Shown here in pieces: positions 16,862-24,380 of a stretch of 64,000 nt of DNA. The notes under the pieces were generated by a model. The model was not told where the DNA came from and ran no database searches. It saw only the letters and a program-made list of their open reading frames with translations. This stretch comes from UBA7672 sp963718145 (GTDB lineage: Bacteria; Pseudomonadota; Alphaproteobacteria; Caulobacterales; Hyphomonadaceae): NCBI GenBank assembly GCA_963718145.1, contig CAVQYJ010000023.1, positions 868,001-932,000 of the forward strand. Direction: 5' to 3'. The position numbers and the translations under genes are program-made. Positions within the stretch are counted from its first letter, which is position 1. Each line of letters opens with the position of its first letter.

Positions 16862-17313
16862 TTCCTCACTCCTTCGCGAGGGGGTGGAACCGATACCGCG
16901 CCATTTGGGTGGAGCGGGAAGAAAGGATTGTGCGCGATTTCCCAGAGATGCCCGTCCGGGTCCGCGAAGTGGCCGACATAGCCGCCCCACGACGTCTTCT
17001 CCGGCGGCTTCAGGCTGCTGGCGCCCGCCGCCAGCACGCGCGCGAAACCAGCATCGACTGTCGCCTCGTCCGGCACGTTCCACGCCAGCGTCTGGCGGCG
17101 AAACCCGTTGCCCTCGCCCGGCACGCCAGCGTCTTCCGCCAGCATCTCGTTCGGGAACAGCGCCAGCACGACGCCATCCATGTCGTAGAAATGGATCGTC
17201 GCCTGCGAGGCGCGCGAACGCTTCAGCCCCATCGCCTCATAGAAGGCGGAGGCGCGGCCAAGGTCTTCGACACCCAGCGTCAACAGCGCAATTCGGATAG
17301 CCGGTTCGCTCAT
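16858..17313 (-). CDS. VOC (glyoxalase/bleomycin-resistance fold) protein
   Basis: Protein of 151 residues with two beta-alpha-beta-beta-beta modules: TLGVEDLGRASAFYEAMGLK at the start and GGYVGHFADPDGHLWEIAHN near the C-terminus, the common VOC signature with a metal-type His/Glu pair. The substrate is unknown. It is embedded between metF and metH part 1 with 4-bp overlaps on both sides, so it is translated with them; a role in methyl or sulfur metabolism is possible but unproven. Confidence 0.85.
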   Translation of the reverse strand: MSEPAIRIALLTLGVEDLGRASAFYEAMGLKRSRASQATIHFYDMDGVVLALFPNEMLAEDAGVPGEGNGFRRQTLAWNVPDEATVDAGFARVLAAGASSLKPPEKTSWGGYVGHFADPDGHLWEIAHNPFFPLHPNGAVSVPPPREGVRK

Positions 17314-18176
17314 GATGGCTGCGCCTCCGGCTTGATGCCCAGCAGGCGGCAGGTCGAGAGCGAAAGCCCCGCGCGGTTCATGGTGTAGAAGTGGAACTGG
17401 TCGACGCCCCGCTCGGCCAGCTTGTTGCAGAGATCGGCGGCGATGTGCGCGGTGACGAGGTCGCGCGTCTCGGGATCGTTGTCGAGGCCGTCATAGAGAT
17501 CAGCGATGCGGCTGGGGATGGCCGTGCCGCAGAGGTCGGCCATGCGCTTCAGGCCCTTGAAGTTGGATTGCAGCATGATGCCCGGCACGATTGGTTGCGT
17601 GATGCCCGCCGCGCGCGCTGCGTCGAGGAATTTGAAATAGACGTCTGGGTAGAAGAAGAACTGTGTGATCGCGCGCGTGGCGCCGGCGTCGAACTTGCGC
17701 GTGAGGTTGTCGACTTCGGCCTTGAGCGAAGACGCATCAGGATGCACTTCCGGATAGCAGCCGACGGAGATGTCGAAGTCAGCGATCCTGCGGGCGCCGG
17801 CGATCAGGTCGGAGGCGTAGGGGTAGCCATCCGGGTGCGGCGCGTATTTTGTGCCGATGCCGGCCGTCGGGTCACCGCGCAGCGCGACGATGCGCTTGAT
17901 CCCGGACGACCAGTAGTCCTTCAGAACCTGGTCGATCTCGCCGCGCGTCGCGCCGACGCAGGTGATGTGGCCGGCGGGAGATAGGCCCGTCTCCTCGACC
18001 ATGCGCTTGACGATGGAATGTGTGCGCTCGCGTGTGGAGCCGCCGGCGCCGTAGGTGACCGAAACGAAGCGCGGCTTCACGGGCGCGAGGCGCTGCACCG
18101 AATCCCAGAGCTTCTGCTCCATCTCCGGCGTCTTGGGCGGGAAGAATTCGAACGAGACTGCCGGGGCCCTGCTCAT
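17310..18176 (-). CDS. metF: 5,10-methylenetetrahydrofolate reductase
   Basis: FAD enzyme that reduces methylene-THF to methyl-THF, the methyl donor for MetH; 288 residues, the normal length. Landmarks: VSFEFFPPKTPEMEQKLW at the N-terminus, VTYGAGGSTRERT, ALRGDP, and GATRAITQFFF before the C-terminal barrel strands. The start at 18176 (MSRAPAVSFEFFPP) overlaps the stop of the ArsR-methyltransferase gene by 4 bp; an upstream in-frame extension lies inside that gene. Confidence 0.95.
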   Translation of the reverse strand: MSRAPAVSFEFFPPKTPEMEQKLWDSVQRLAPVKPRFVSVTYGAGGSTRERTHSIVKRMVEETGLSPAGHITCVGATRGEIDQVLKDYWSSGIKRIVALRGDPTAGIGTKYAPHPDGYPYASDLIAGARRIADFDISVGCYPEVHPDASSLKAEVDNLTRKFDAGATRAITQFFFYPDVYFKFLDAARAAGITQPIVPGIMLQSNFKGLKRMADLCGTAIPSRIADLYDGLDNDPETRDLVTAHIAADLCNKLAERGVDQFHFYTMNRAGLSLSTCRLLGIKPEAQPS

Positions 18177-19162
18177 GCCGCGGTCCTCTTGCCGGACTTC
18201 TGGGCGTCCTTCTGGGCGTCGGCCGTCCACACCGTGACGGCGACGCCCTTCTCTCCGCCCGGCGAGCGGAAGGTGCGGGCGGCGCGGACAGCGAGGCCGG
18301 CCTTCTCGGCCCAGCGCTGGAAATCCGCCTCGGAGACGCCGAGGTGGCGGTGAGCGTGCTCGCTGCGGAGGTGTTCGAGGGTGTGGGGGGCGAAATCGAC
18401 GACGATCAGTCGCCCGCCGGGGCGCAGCACGCGCGCGGCCTCGTGCAGGGCGCGCGCGGGATCGTCGAGGAAGTGCAGGACCTGGTGGATGATGACGAGA
18501 TGGGCGGAGTGGTCGGCGTAGGGGGCGGCGGTGGCGTCGCCGTGGCGCACGGAGGCGTTGGCGACGTCGGCGGCCTCGAGGTTGGAGCGCGCGACGGTGA
18601 GCATCTGGTGCGAGAGGTCGATGCCCTCGACGCGGCGGGCACGGGGGGCGAACAGGGCGAGCATGCGGCCGGTGCCGGTGCCGAAGTCGATGACGAGGTC
18701 GAAGGGGCCCACGCCGGCGGCGGCGAGCACGGCCTTCTCGATGTCGGCGTCGGAGTAGTGCAGCGCACGCACGCGGTCCCAGTCCTCCGCGACCCGGGAA
18801 AAGTATTCTTCAGCCGCGGTGGAACGCTCGGACTTCACCTGGCGCAACCGGTCGAAGTCGCGTTTGATGGCCGGATCATCCTGGCCGATGGCGGCGTTGA
18901 GGGTATCGACCAGGATGCGCGCCTGACCTTCGACTGGCAGGCGGTAAAACACCCACGCGCCTTCCGGCAGTCGCTCGACCAGGCCCGCCGCAGTGAGGAA
19001 TTTCAGGTGCCGGGAAAGGGAAGGCTGGCTCTCATTGAGCACCTGGGTAAGCTCACCCACCGAGAGTTCGCCGTGGGCAAGCAGCACGAGAATGCGCGCT
19101 CGGGTCCGCTCGCCGGCTGCGCGGACCTGCTGTACGAGGAAATCGAGCCCAACGGGTTTCAT
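18173..19162 (-). CDS. ArsR-family HTH regulator fused to SAM-dependent methyltransferase
   Basis: Protein of 329 residues. The N-terminal winged helix (about 10-95) has ELTQVLNESQPSLSRHLKFL as recognition region. The C-terminal class I methyltransferase (about 130-300) has LVIDFGTGTGRML as SAM-binding motif I. The fusion stands first in the metF-metH operon, so it is well placed to sense SAM and repress methionine synthesis (inference). The ATG directly abuts an AT-rich palindromic region, consistent with autorepression. No ArsR metal-binding cysteine pair was seen. Confidence 0.9.
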   Translation of the reverse strand: MKPVGLDFLVQQVRAAGERTRARILVLLAHGELSVGELTQVLNESQPSLSRHLKFLTAAGLVERLPEGAWVFYRLPVEGQARILVDTLNAAIGQDDPAIKRDFDRLRQVKSERSTAAEEYFSRVAEDWDRVRALHYSDADIEKAVLAAAGVGPFDLVIDFGTGTGRMLALFAPRARRVEGIDLSHQMLTVARSNLEAADVANASVRHGDATAAPYADHSAHLVIIHQVLHFLDDPARALHEAARVLRPGGRLIVVDFAPHTLEHLRSEHAHRHLGVSEADFQRWAEKAGLAVRAARTFRSPGGEKGVAVTVWTADAQKDAQKSGKRTAA

Positions 19163-19200
19163 ATAATCATATAAACATATCGTTATACGATTTTCAATAG
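19161..19200 (-). promoter_or_regulatory. AT-rich ArsR-type operator at the met operon start
   Basis: A markedly AT-rich island in GC-rich DNA. It contains the perfect inverted repeat ATCGT-TAT-ACGAT (19180-19192) and phased CATATAA-TCATATAA-ACATAT elements (19161-19182) that overlap the regulator's start codon. ArsR proteins bind such AT-rich imperfect palindromes. Binding here would block both the fusion gene and metF-metH. Confidence 0.55.
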
Positions 19201-19333
19201 GGCGAAAGACGTGAACGGGGCGATGCGTATGGGGAAAAGCCTTGACCGCCGGGCCTTTTCGCAGGGACCAAGGAGTTGATCGTGGGCGGGCCGGACCTCA
19301 TATCACCGGCTCGCCGTAGGAGCCCCTCCTGAG

Positions 19334-20080
19334 ATGATAGTCGATTTGCCCCTCAGGACCGGCGTCCTTGCTGCGCTCGCCTTTCTTTCGCTCGTCGGTT
19401 GCGCCACGACCGGCGCAGTCAATCCCGAAGACCCCTATGAGGGCTTCAACCGCCAGATGTTCGCCTTCAATGACGGACTCGACAAGGCCGTGATCGAGCC
19501 TGTGGCGAAGGGATACCGTGCGGTCACGAACGAGCCGGTGCGCCAGGGCGTGTCGAATTTCGTCAGCAATCTGGGCGAGCCAATCACTTTCGCCAATGAA
19601 GTGCTGCAGGGAAAAATCCCTCAGGCTGCCGGCACTGTGGGCCGCTTCGTTGTGAACACCACGATCGGCATCGCCGGCGTCTTTGATACGGCGAGCGCGT
19701 TCGGCATTCGGCGTACGGACGAGGACTTCGGGCAGACGCTGGGCGTCTGGGGGTTCCAGACCGGCCCTTACCTGGTCATGCCTTTTCTGGGATCGACCAG
19801 TCCCAGGGATTTGATAGGGCTTGGCGCCGATGCCGCGATGAACCCTATCAACCATGCCGAGTTCGAGAATGACGACGAAATCCGCATAGGCTTTGCGGCC
19901 CTCGGCGGTCTGTCGGGACGCGAAGGGGCGATTGAGGCGATCGATGGCGTTCGCGACCAAATCGACCCGTATACGACGGCAAGGCGCTTCTATGTCAGGA
20001 ACAGGGCGGCGCTCGTCGGAAACTCCCAGCCGATGCCAGAAGACATCGAAAAAGTGCCCGATTACGAACTAGACTTCTGA
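19334..20080 (+). CDS. mlaA: MlaA/VacJ family outer-membrane lipoprotein
   Basis: Outer-membrane component of the Mla system, which removes misplaced phospholipids from the outer leaflet; 248 residues. Lipobox at LVGC (Cys about 24), then DPYEGFNRQMFAFND, the family signature, and later NLGEPITFANEVLQG and GPYLVMPFLGSTSPRD. The gene is followed 20 bp later by mlaC. The inner-membrane MlaEFD genes are not in the window. Length and motifs are normal. Confidence 0.93.
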   Translation: MIVDLPLRTGVLAALAFLSLVGCATTGAVNPEDPYEGFNRQMFAFNDGLDKAVIEPVAKGYRAVTNEPVRQGVSNFVSNLGEPITFANEVLQGKIPQAAGTVGRFVVNTTIGIAGVFDTASAFGIRRTDEDFGQTLGVWGFQTGPYLVMPFLGSTSPRDLIGLGADAAMNPINHAEFENDDEIRIGFAALGGLSGREGAIEAIDGVRDQIDPYTTARRFYVRNRAALVGNSQPMPEDIEKVPDYELDF

Positions 20081-20100
20081 TACGAGCCAGAGAGGCGTCC

Positions 20101-20772
20101 ATGAAATCCCTCCACGCACTAGCCCTTGCCGCCGTTATCCTGTCTGGCCCCGCAGCGTTCGCCGACAAGAAGTCCGAAGCCTACGTCCAGACCAATGCGG
20201 ACGCTGTGCTGAAGGTGCTCAATGACAAGTCGATCGGCGCCGATGCGCGGCGGACGAAGTTCCGCGAATACATGAACCAGTTCGCCCACCTGCCCTCGAT
20301 CGCGCGCCGCGTGCTCGGCGCCGAGGGCCGCAGGCTCTCCGAGTCGGACTTCGACAAATACTACAAGACGTTCGAGACCTACGCGATGGAGGTCTACGAG
20401 GTTCACCTCGACCAGTTCCGCGGCGAGGCGATCAAGGTTACCGGCTCCAAGGACGATGACACGCGCCGCTCCAAGGTCGAATCCACCATCAAGAGCTCCC
20501 AGACCGGCAAGGACACCAAAGTCTACTGGGACGTACTCATGAGCCAGGACGGGACCTCGTATCGTGTGCGGGACGTCGGCATCGACATAAACGGCTCTAT
20601 CCTGTGGCTCGCTCAGGACCAGCAGGCGCAGTTCGAGAGCTATCTCGGCCGCAACAATGGCGACGTGAACAAGCTGATCGCGAAGATCAACTCCATGATC
20701 GCCGACATGGAAGCGCGCAAACGCGACGGGCGCGGCTCCGCCTACAAGGTGCGCTCGGGCGGCGGCGGATAG
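20101..20772 (+). CDS. mlaC: MlaC/Ttg2D phospholipid-binding protein
   Basis: Periplasmic carrier of 223 residues that shuttles phospholipids between MlaA and the inner-membrane Mla complex. The signal peptide ends near GPAAFA (residue 20). The MlaC domain includes the LPSIARRVLG segment, the WDVLMSQDGTSYRVRDVGID region and the C-terminal helix with FESYLGRNNGDVNKLI. It is co-transcribed with mlaA and followed by an intrinsic terminator. Confidence 0.92.
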   Translation: MKSLHALALAAVILSGPAAFADKKSEAYVQTNADAVLKVLNDKSIGADARRTKFREYMNQFAHLPSIARRVLGAEGRRLSESDFDKYYKTFETYAMEVYEVHLDQFRGEAIKVTGSKDDDTRRSKVESTIKSSQTGKDTKVYWDVLMSQDGTSYRVRDVGIDINGSILWLAQDQQAQFESYLGRNNGDVNKLIAKINSMIADMEARKRDGRGSAYKVRSGGGG

Positions 20773-20792
20773 AACGCGCCCGTCTCAAGGAG

Positions 20793-20822
20793 ACGCCGCG
20801 ACGAGGGTGCTGCGGCGTTTTC
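20793..20822 (+). terminator. Intrinsic terminator after mlaC
   Basis: ACGCCGC (20793-20799) pairs with GCGGCGT (20812-20818) around a 12-nt loop, followed by TTTTCGTTTC. It ends the mlaA-mlaC unit. Confidence 0.75.
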
Positions 20823-20982
20823 GTTTCGGAGCTGACCTAAGGGCGCCTTCGGCGGCCGGCTTGATGAATGACTGAATGCTAATGTAGATCGCTGCAGATC
20901 TGGCATCGACGGTTCGCATTTCGATGTGTAATGGCCAGTTTCCGGCTGGGGGCCCCTCACCGGCCGCAAGGGAGCTAAACGT

Positions 20983-21294
20983 ATGATCCGCAAACTTCTG
21001 GCCGCTGTCGCGGTCGCGACGCTGACGATCTCGCCGATCGCCGTGGCCCAACAAGGCGCGGCCCCGGCCGCCGTCGAGGCCAAATACTCGACCACCAAGA
21101 ACACGATTGGCGAACTCGTGAAGAACGACGCCACCAAGGCCGTGCTGAAGAAGCACCTGCCGGAGCTGATCGACAATCCGCAGCTCGAGCAGGGCTACGA
21201 GATGAAATTCGCGGACATCATCCAGTATGTTCCGGACCAGCTGACGCCCGAGAAGCTGAAGGCGATCGACGCGGAACTCGCGGCGGTCAAGTAA
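20983..21294 (+). CDS. Small exported protein of unknown function
   Basis: Protein of 103 residues with a clear signal peptide (cleavage near AVAQ, residue 22). The helical mature part contains NTIGELVKNDATKAVLKKHL and FADIIQYVPDQLTPEKLKAI. A similar helical module occurs at the C-terminus of larger secreted esterases and lactonases in sphingomonads and caulobacters, as far as I recall, so this may be a free-standing copy. The gene has its own flanking terminators and is therefore probably monocistronic. No catalytic residues are evident. Confidence 0.75.
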   Translation: MIRKLLAAVAVATLTISPIAVAQQGAAPAAVEAKYSTTKNTIGELVKNDATKAVLKKHLPELIDNPQLEQGYEMKFADIIQYVPDQLTPEKLKAIDAELAAVK

Positions 21295-21318
21295 GCTCTC
21301 GACAGTCGAGACAGGATG

Positions 21319-21348
21319 CGGCGCGGCTCTTCGGAGCCGCGCCGTTTT
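21319..21348 (+). terminator. Strong intrinsic terminator, UUCG tetraloop
   Basis: An 11-bp perfect stem CGGCGCGGCTC (21319-21329) / GAGCCGCGCCG (21334-21344), closed by TTCG and followed by TTTT. It ends the small exported protein gene; the opposite strand lacks a T-tract. Confidence 0.88.
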
Positions 21349-21361
21349 CATTTGTCCTGGA

Positions 21362-22735
21362 CTATTCGACTTCCGGCTCGACATGCTTGAGACGCTGGCG
21401 GGGCTCTTCGACCTTCCAGATCAGCAGGACCAGCGACACGACGATCGCGATCAGGGTTGCGGCAAAGGCCGCCATGTAGCCGCCGGCCAGAACCAGCCCT
21501 CCCCCGATCAGCGGCGCGAGTGCGCCGATAGCGCCTTCGGCGGTGTTGGAGAGGGCCATGCGCATCGGCACGTCGTGGCGGTGGCCGTATTCAAGCACGA
21601 TGTTGGTGGTCGACATCAGATAGCCTGACTGCGCGGCGCCGATGGCGAAGAACGCCAACGCCATGGTCGTCACGGAGTGCGACATCATCAGGGCGGCGAC
21701 GCCGACAAGGTTGATCGCCATGGCGATCACAAGGGTCGAGCGGAAGCCCTGGCGGTCGCCAAGATAGCCCCACACAAGGTTCGTGACCGTGTCGGCCGCC
21801 ATGTAGGCGAAGGACAGGATCGCCAGGGTCGATCCGAACTTCACCGGATCGCCCTCCGCCGTGATGCCGAGAACGGAGGCGCAGAAGAGGAAGAAGAAGG
21901 GCTGGCCGATGCGGCTGCCCATGGCGATCGAGCGGGCGATCATGAACCAGAAGAATCCCTTGTCGTCGCGCAGAAGGGCCGGAAAATCCTTGACCCGCTC
22001 GCGAAGCGACTTTCGCTCGCGCACGGTCGGCGGCTCGGGCTCGCGCATCAGCATCTGCAGCGCCATAAGGCCGAGGCTGGTGAGCACGAAGGCGACCCCG
22101 AATGTGGTTGCGTAGCCATTGCCCAGCACGTGGTTCGCCACCAGCCAGGAGCCTGCAAAATACGAGAGCACGGCGGCGATGAGCCCGCCGGTCAAGTTGC
22201 GCCACGCCTGCAGCCGTCCGCGCAGGCGGATCGGGATCACCTTCGCCAGCAGCAACTGGAAGGCGACGCGTTGCGGTCCCTGGAAGAAGCCGAGCAGGAA
22301 CAGGAACAGCAGGGCAAGGATCAACGCGACATTGCCGGTGAGGAACCAGCCGGAGAGCGCGAGGCCCGCGATCTGCACGCGCATCAGCGTGCCGAGCCAG
22401 ACGGAGATCGGCAGGATCTTCTTTCGGTGCTCGATCTGCGCCGCGCCGATGATCGGGGAGACGATGCCGCCCAGCTGCTGCAGCGACGTGCCGATGCCGA
22501 CCCAGGCGTCGGATCCCGAGATCGAGTGGATGTAAGCCGGCACGAAGGTCGGCGTGTTGACCAGCCGGAAGCCGGTCATGCCCAGCATGCCGTGGATGTA
22601 GTGGGCGGCGTAGTTGCGTTTCAGCGTCTTTTCGACGAAGGCGTCGTAGGCGGCGTCGGCTTCCGCAGCGCTAAGGACGGCGGGCGGTTCACCGGTTTCC
22701 TTGTCCAATGCCGTGATCTCCCGCCACGGGCGCAC
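21362..22735 (-). CDS. MFS transporter
   Basis: Integral membrane carrier of 457 residues. A polar N-terminus of about 50 residues precedes about 12 hydrophobic segments. IGLSLQQLGG-like and GYLGDRQGFRST segments correspond to the conserved MFS loops. The start is GTG at 22733-22735, preceded by GAGG at about 5 nt. Substrate cannot be inferred. It diverges from the sugar dehydrogenase gene, sharing a 190-bp upstream region with TGCAT-type repeats. Confidence 0.85.
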   Translation of the reverse strand: MRPWREITALDKETGEPPAVLSAAEADAAYDAFVEKTLKRNYAAHYIHGMLGMTGFRLVNTPTFVPAYIHSISGSDAWVGIGTSLQQLGGIVSPIIGAAQIEHRKKILPISVWLGTLMRVQIAGLALSGWFLTGNVALILALLFLFLLGFFQGPQRVAFQLLLAKVIPIRLRGRLQAWRNLTGGLIAAVLSYFAGSWLVANHVLGNGYATTFGVAFVLTSLGLMALQMLMREPEPPTVRERKSLRERVKDFPALLRDDKGFFWFMIARSIAMGSRIGQPFFFLFCASVLGITAEGDPVKFGSTLAILSFAYMAADTVTNLVWGYLGDRQGFRSTLVIAMAINLVGVAALMMSHSVTTMALAFFAIGAAQSGYLMSTTNIVLEYGHRHDVPMRMALSNTAEGAIGALAPLIGGGLVLAGGYMAAFAATLIAIVVSLVLLIWKVEEPRQRLKHVEPEVE

Positions 22736-22856
22736 GAATCCTCACCCGTCAGCCCGGTTCTAGTCCTGCCCGACCGCCTCTTGAAGTGCGGCCGTGACGC
22801 ACAGCGGGCATGAGATGCGAGAGAAATCCGCATGATGCATACGGTTGCGTGCATCG

Positions 22857-22868
22857 TTGCATGTGCAA
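22857..22868. promoter_or_regulatory. TTGCA-TG-TGCAA palindrome in divergent promoter region
   Basis: A perfect 12-bp palindrome 56 bp upstream of the sugar dehydrogenase start. Further TGCAT/GTGCAT half-sites (about 22831-22855) lie on the same side of the 190-bp region shared with the divergent MFS gene. It probably binds a dimeric regulator of unknown identity. Confidence 0.4.
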
Positions 22869-22924
22869 TAGCCTCTCCCGCGAAACCGAGCTGGTGATAG
22901 CGGCCGGCAGACGGGGAGTTTTAC

Positions 22925-24175
22925 ATGAAGACGAAGCTGTTCCTGGGCCTGGCCGCGTGCCTTGCTGCCTGCGGCAATGCATTTGCCCAGTTCGCGCCGC
23001 CGACGGCGACGCCCGAACAGCTGGCGGCGACCTTCAAGGAAGACCAGCTCAGCGAAGAGAAATGCGGCGTGCCGCGCAACGCGGCGGACGACTACCGCCC
23101 GAAGCCGCTTTATCCGGACCAGACGCGCGCAACGCGGGTTTCGGGCAAGCAGGCCTTCAAGGTCGATAGCGTGGCTTCGGGCCTGCAGAACGCCTGGGCG
23201 CTCTCCTTCCTGCCGTCCGGCAACATGCTGGTGACCATCCGCGGCGGCGGGCTGAAGACAGTGACGCCGCAGGGACAGGTCTCGGACCTTCTGACGGGCA
23301 CGCCGGCGATCAAGAGCGCGATCCGCCTCTTCGGCATGCACGACGTGATCCTCGACAAGGACTTCGCCAAGAACCGCACGATCTACCTCGCCTATGTCAC
23401 GACGCCCGAGGGCGGCGCCAATTCCGGCTATGTCGCCAGCGCCAAGCTGTCCGCCGACGAAAAGAGCGTCAGCGACTTCAAGATCCTGAAGGAGGGTGCA
23501 GGCCTGGTGCCGCGCCGCATCGTGCAGGGCAAGGACGGGACGCTGATGGTGCTCACGGCCGACATCATCACGCCCTATGTAAGCGCCCAGTCGCTGAAGA
23601 GCCCGAACGGCAAGGTGCTGCGCATCAACACGGACGGCTCGATCCCGAAGGACAATCCATTCGTCGCCAACAAGGATGCGGATCCTTCGGTCTATGCGCT
23701 GGGCGTGCGCGACCCGCAGGCCATGGCGTTCAATGCGGCGGGCGACCTGTTGATCATCGAGAACGAGCCGCGGGGCGGCGATGAATTCAACATCATCAAG
23801 GCCGGCAAGAACTACGGCTTCCCTCTGATCAGCTATGGCCGCGACAATGACGGCAAGTTGCTCAATGGCGGCAAGACCCAGCAGGAGGGGCTCGAACAGC
23901 CGGTCTATTTCTGGACGCCTTCGGTCGCCTTCTCCGGCATGGCTGTCTACACGGGCGACAAGCTGCCGGGATGGAAGGGCAGCATTTTCGCCGGCGGGCT
24001 TTCGGGCATGCAGCTCGTCAGGCTGGAGACAAAGGACGGCCGTGTGGTCGGCGAGGAAAAGCTGCTGCGTGACCGCTGCAAGCGCATCCGCGACGTGCGG
24101 CAGGGACCGGATGGGCTGATCTATGTCCTGACCGACGACGCCAACGGGGAAATCCTGCGCCTCTCGCCGGGCTGA
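22925..24175 (+). CDS. PQQ-dependent aldose sugar dehydrogenase-like protein
   Basis: Exported six-bladed beta-propeller of 416 residues in the soluble glucose dehydrogenase/YliI family, which oxidises aldoses with PQQ. The signal peptide is about 21 residues (ending NAFAQ). Family marks: VASGLQNAWALSFLPSGNML, FGMHDVILDKDF, YALGVRDPQAMAF, and ENEPRGGDEFNIIKAGKNYG (the GxDE and NYG segments near the PQQ site). GGGGAG precedes the ATG. PQQ synthesis genes are not in the window. The true substrate is not known. Confidence 0.88.
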   Translation: MKTKLFLGLAACLAACGNAFAQFAPPTATPEQLAATFKEDQLSEEKCGVPRNAADDYRPKPLYPDQTRATRVSGKQAFKVDSVASGLQNAWALSFLPSGNMLVTIRGGGLKTVTPQGQVSDLLTGTPAIKSAIRLFGMHDVILDKDFAKNRTIYLAYVTTPEGGANSGYVASAKLSADEKSVSDFKILKEGAGLVPRRIVQGKDGTLMVLTADIITPYVSAQSLKSPNGKVLRINTDGSIPKDNPFVANKDADPSVYALGVRDPQAMAFNAAGDLLIIENEPRGGDEFNIIKAGKNYGFPLISYGRDNDGKLLNGGKTQQEGLEQPVYFWTPSVAFSGMAVYTGDKLPGWKGSIFAGGLSGMQLVRLETKDGRVVGEEKLLRDRCKRIRDVRQGPDGLIYVLTDDANGEILRLSPG

Positions 24176-24231
24176 AGCAAACCGTCTCATTCGACCCAGC
24201 ACCGAAACGAAGCTGATCTGCGTCAGACTCG

Positions 24232-24260
24232 TTGACAGGATGCGGCCTGCGCCCAAGTCT
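24232..24260 (+). promoter_or_regulatory. Predicted retron promoter
   Basis: A perfect TTGACA -35 hexamer (24232-24237) is followed 17 bp later by AAGTCT (24255-24260), a weak -10. Transcription would begin at about 24267-24270, exactly where the predicted a1 arm of the retron RNA begins (24271). The agreement between independent signals is the main support. Confidence 0.45.
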
Positions 24261-24267
24261 GGCGGCG

Positions 24268-24380
24268 AGGCATCCTGCCCTTCTACGTCCGCTGTCGATC
24301 CTGCGGCGGAACAAACAATGTCTATCTTTGCACCCGCCCGCCTGCGGCGGGGGGTGCCATAAGGTACGAGGGGCAGGATG
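24268..24380 (+). ncRNA. Predicted retron msr-msd RNA
   Basis: Template RNA for the adjacent retron reverse transcriptase. a1 (24271-24286) pairs with a2 (24364-24380) over 16 bp with one bulged C (24367). A possible msr hairpin follows directly (TCCGC 24288-24292 / GCGGA 24306-24310), with the branching G expected near 24287. An A/U-rich linker (24311-24329) leads to the msd hairpin GCACCC-G-CCCGCC-TGC-GGCGGG-GGGTGC (24330-24357). Total length near 110 nt is compact but within the range of known retrons. The a2 arm ends on the RT start codon. The fold was made by hand; branch site and msd borders are inferred. Confidence 0.55.
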
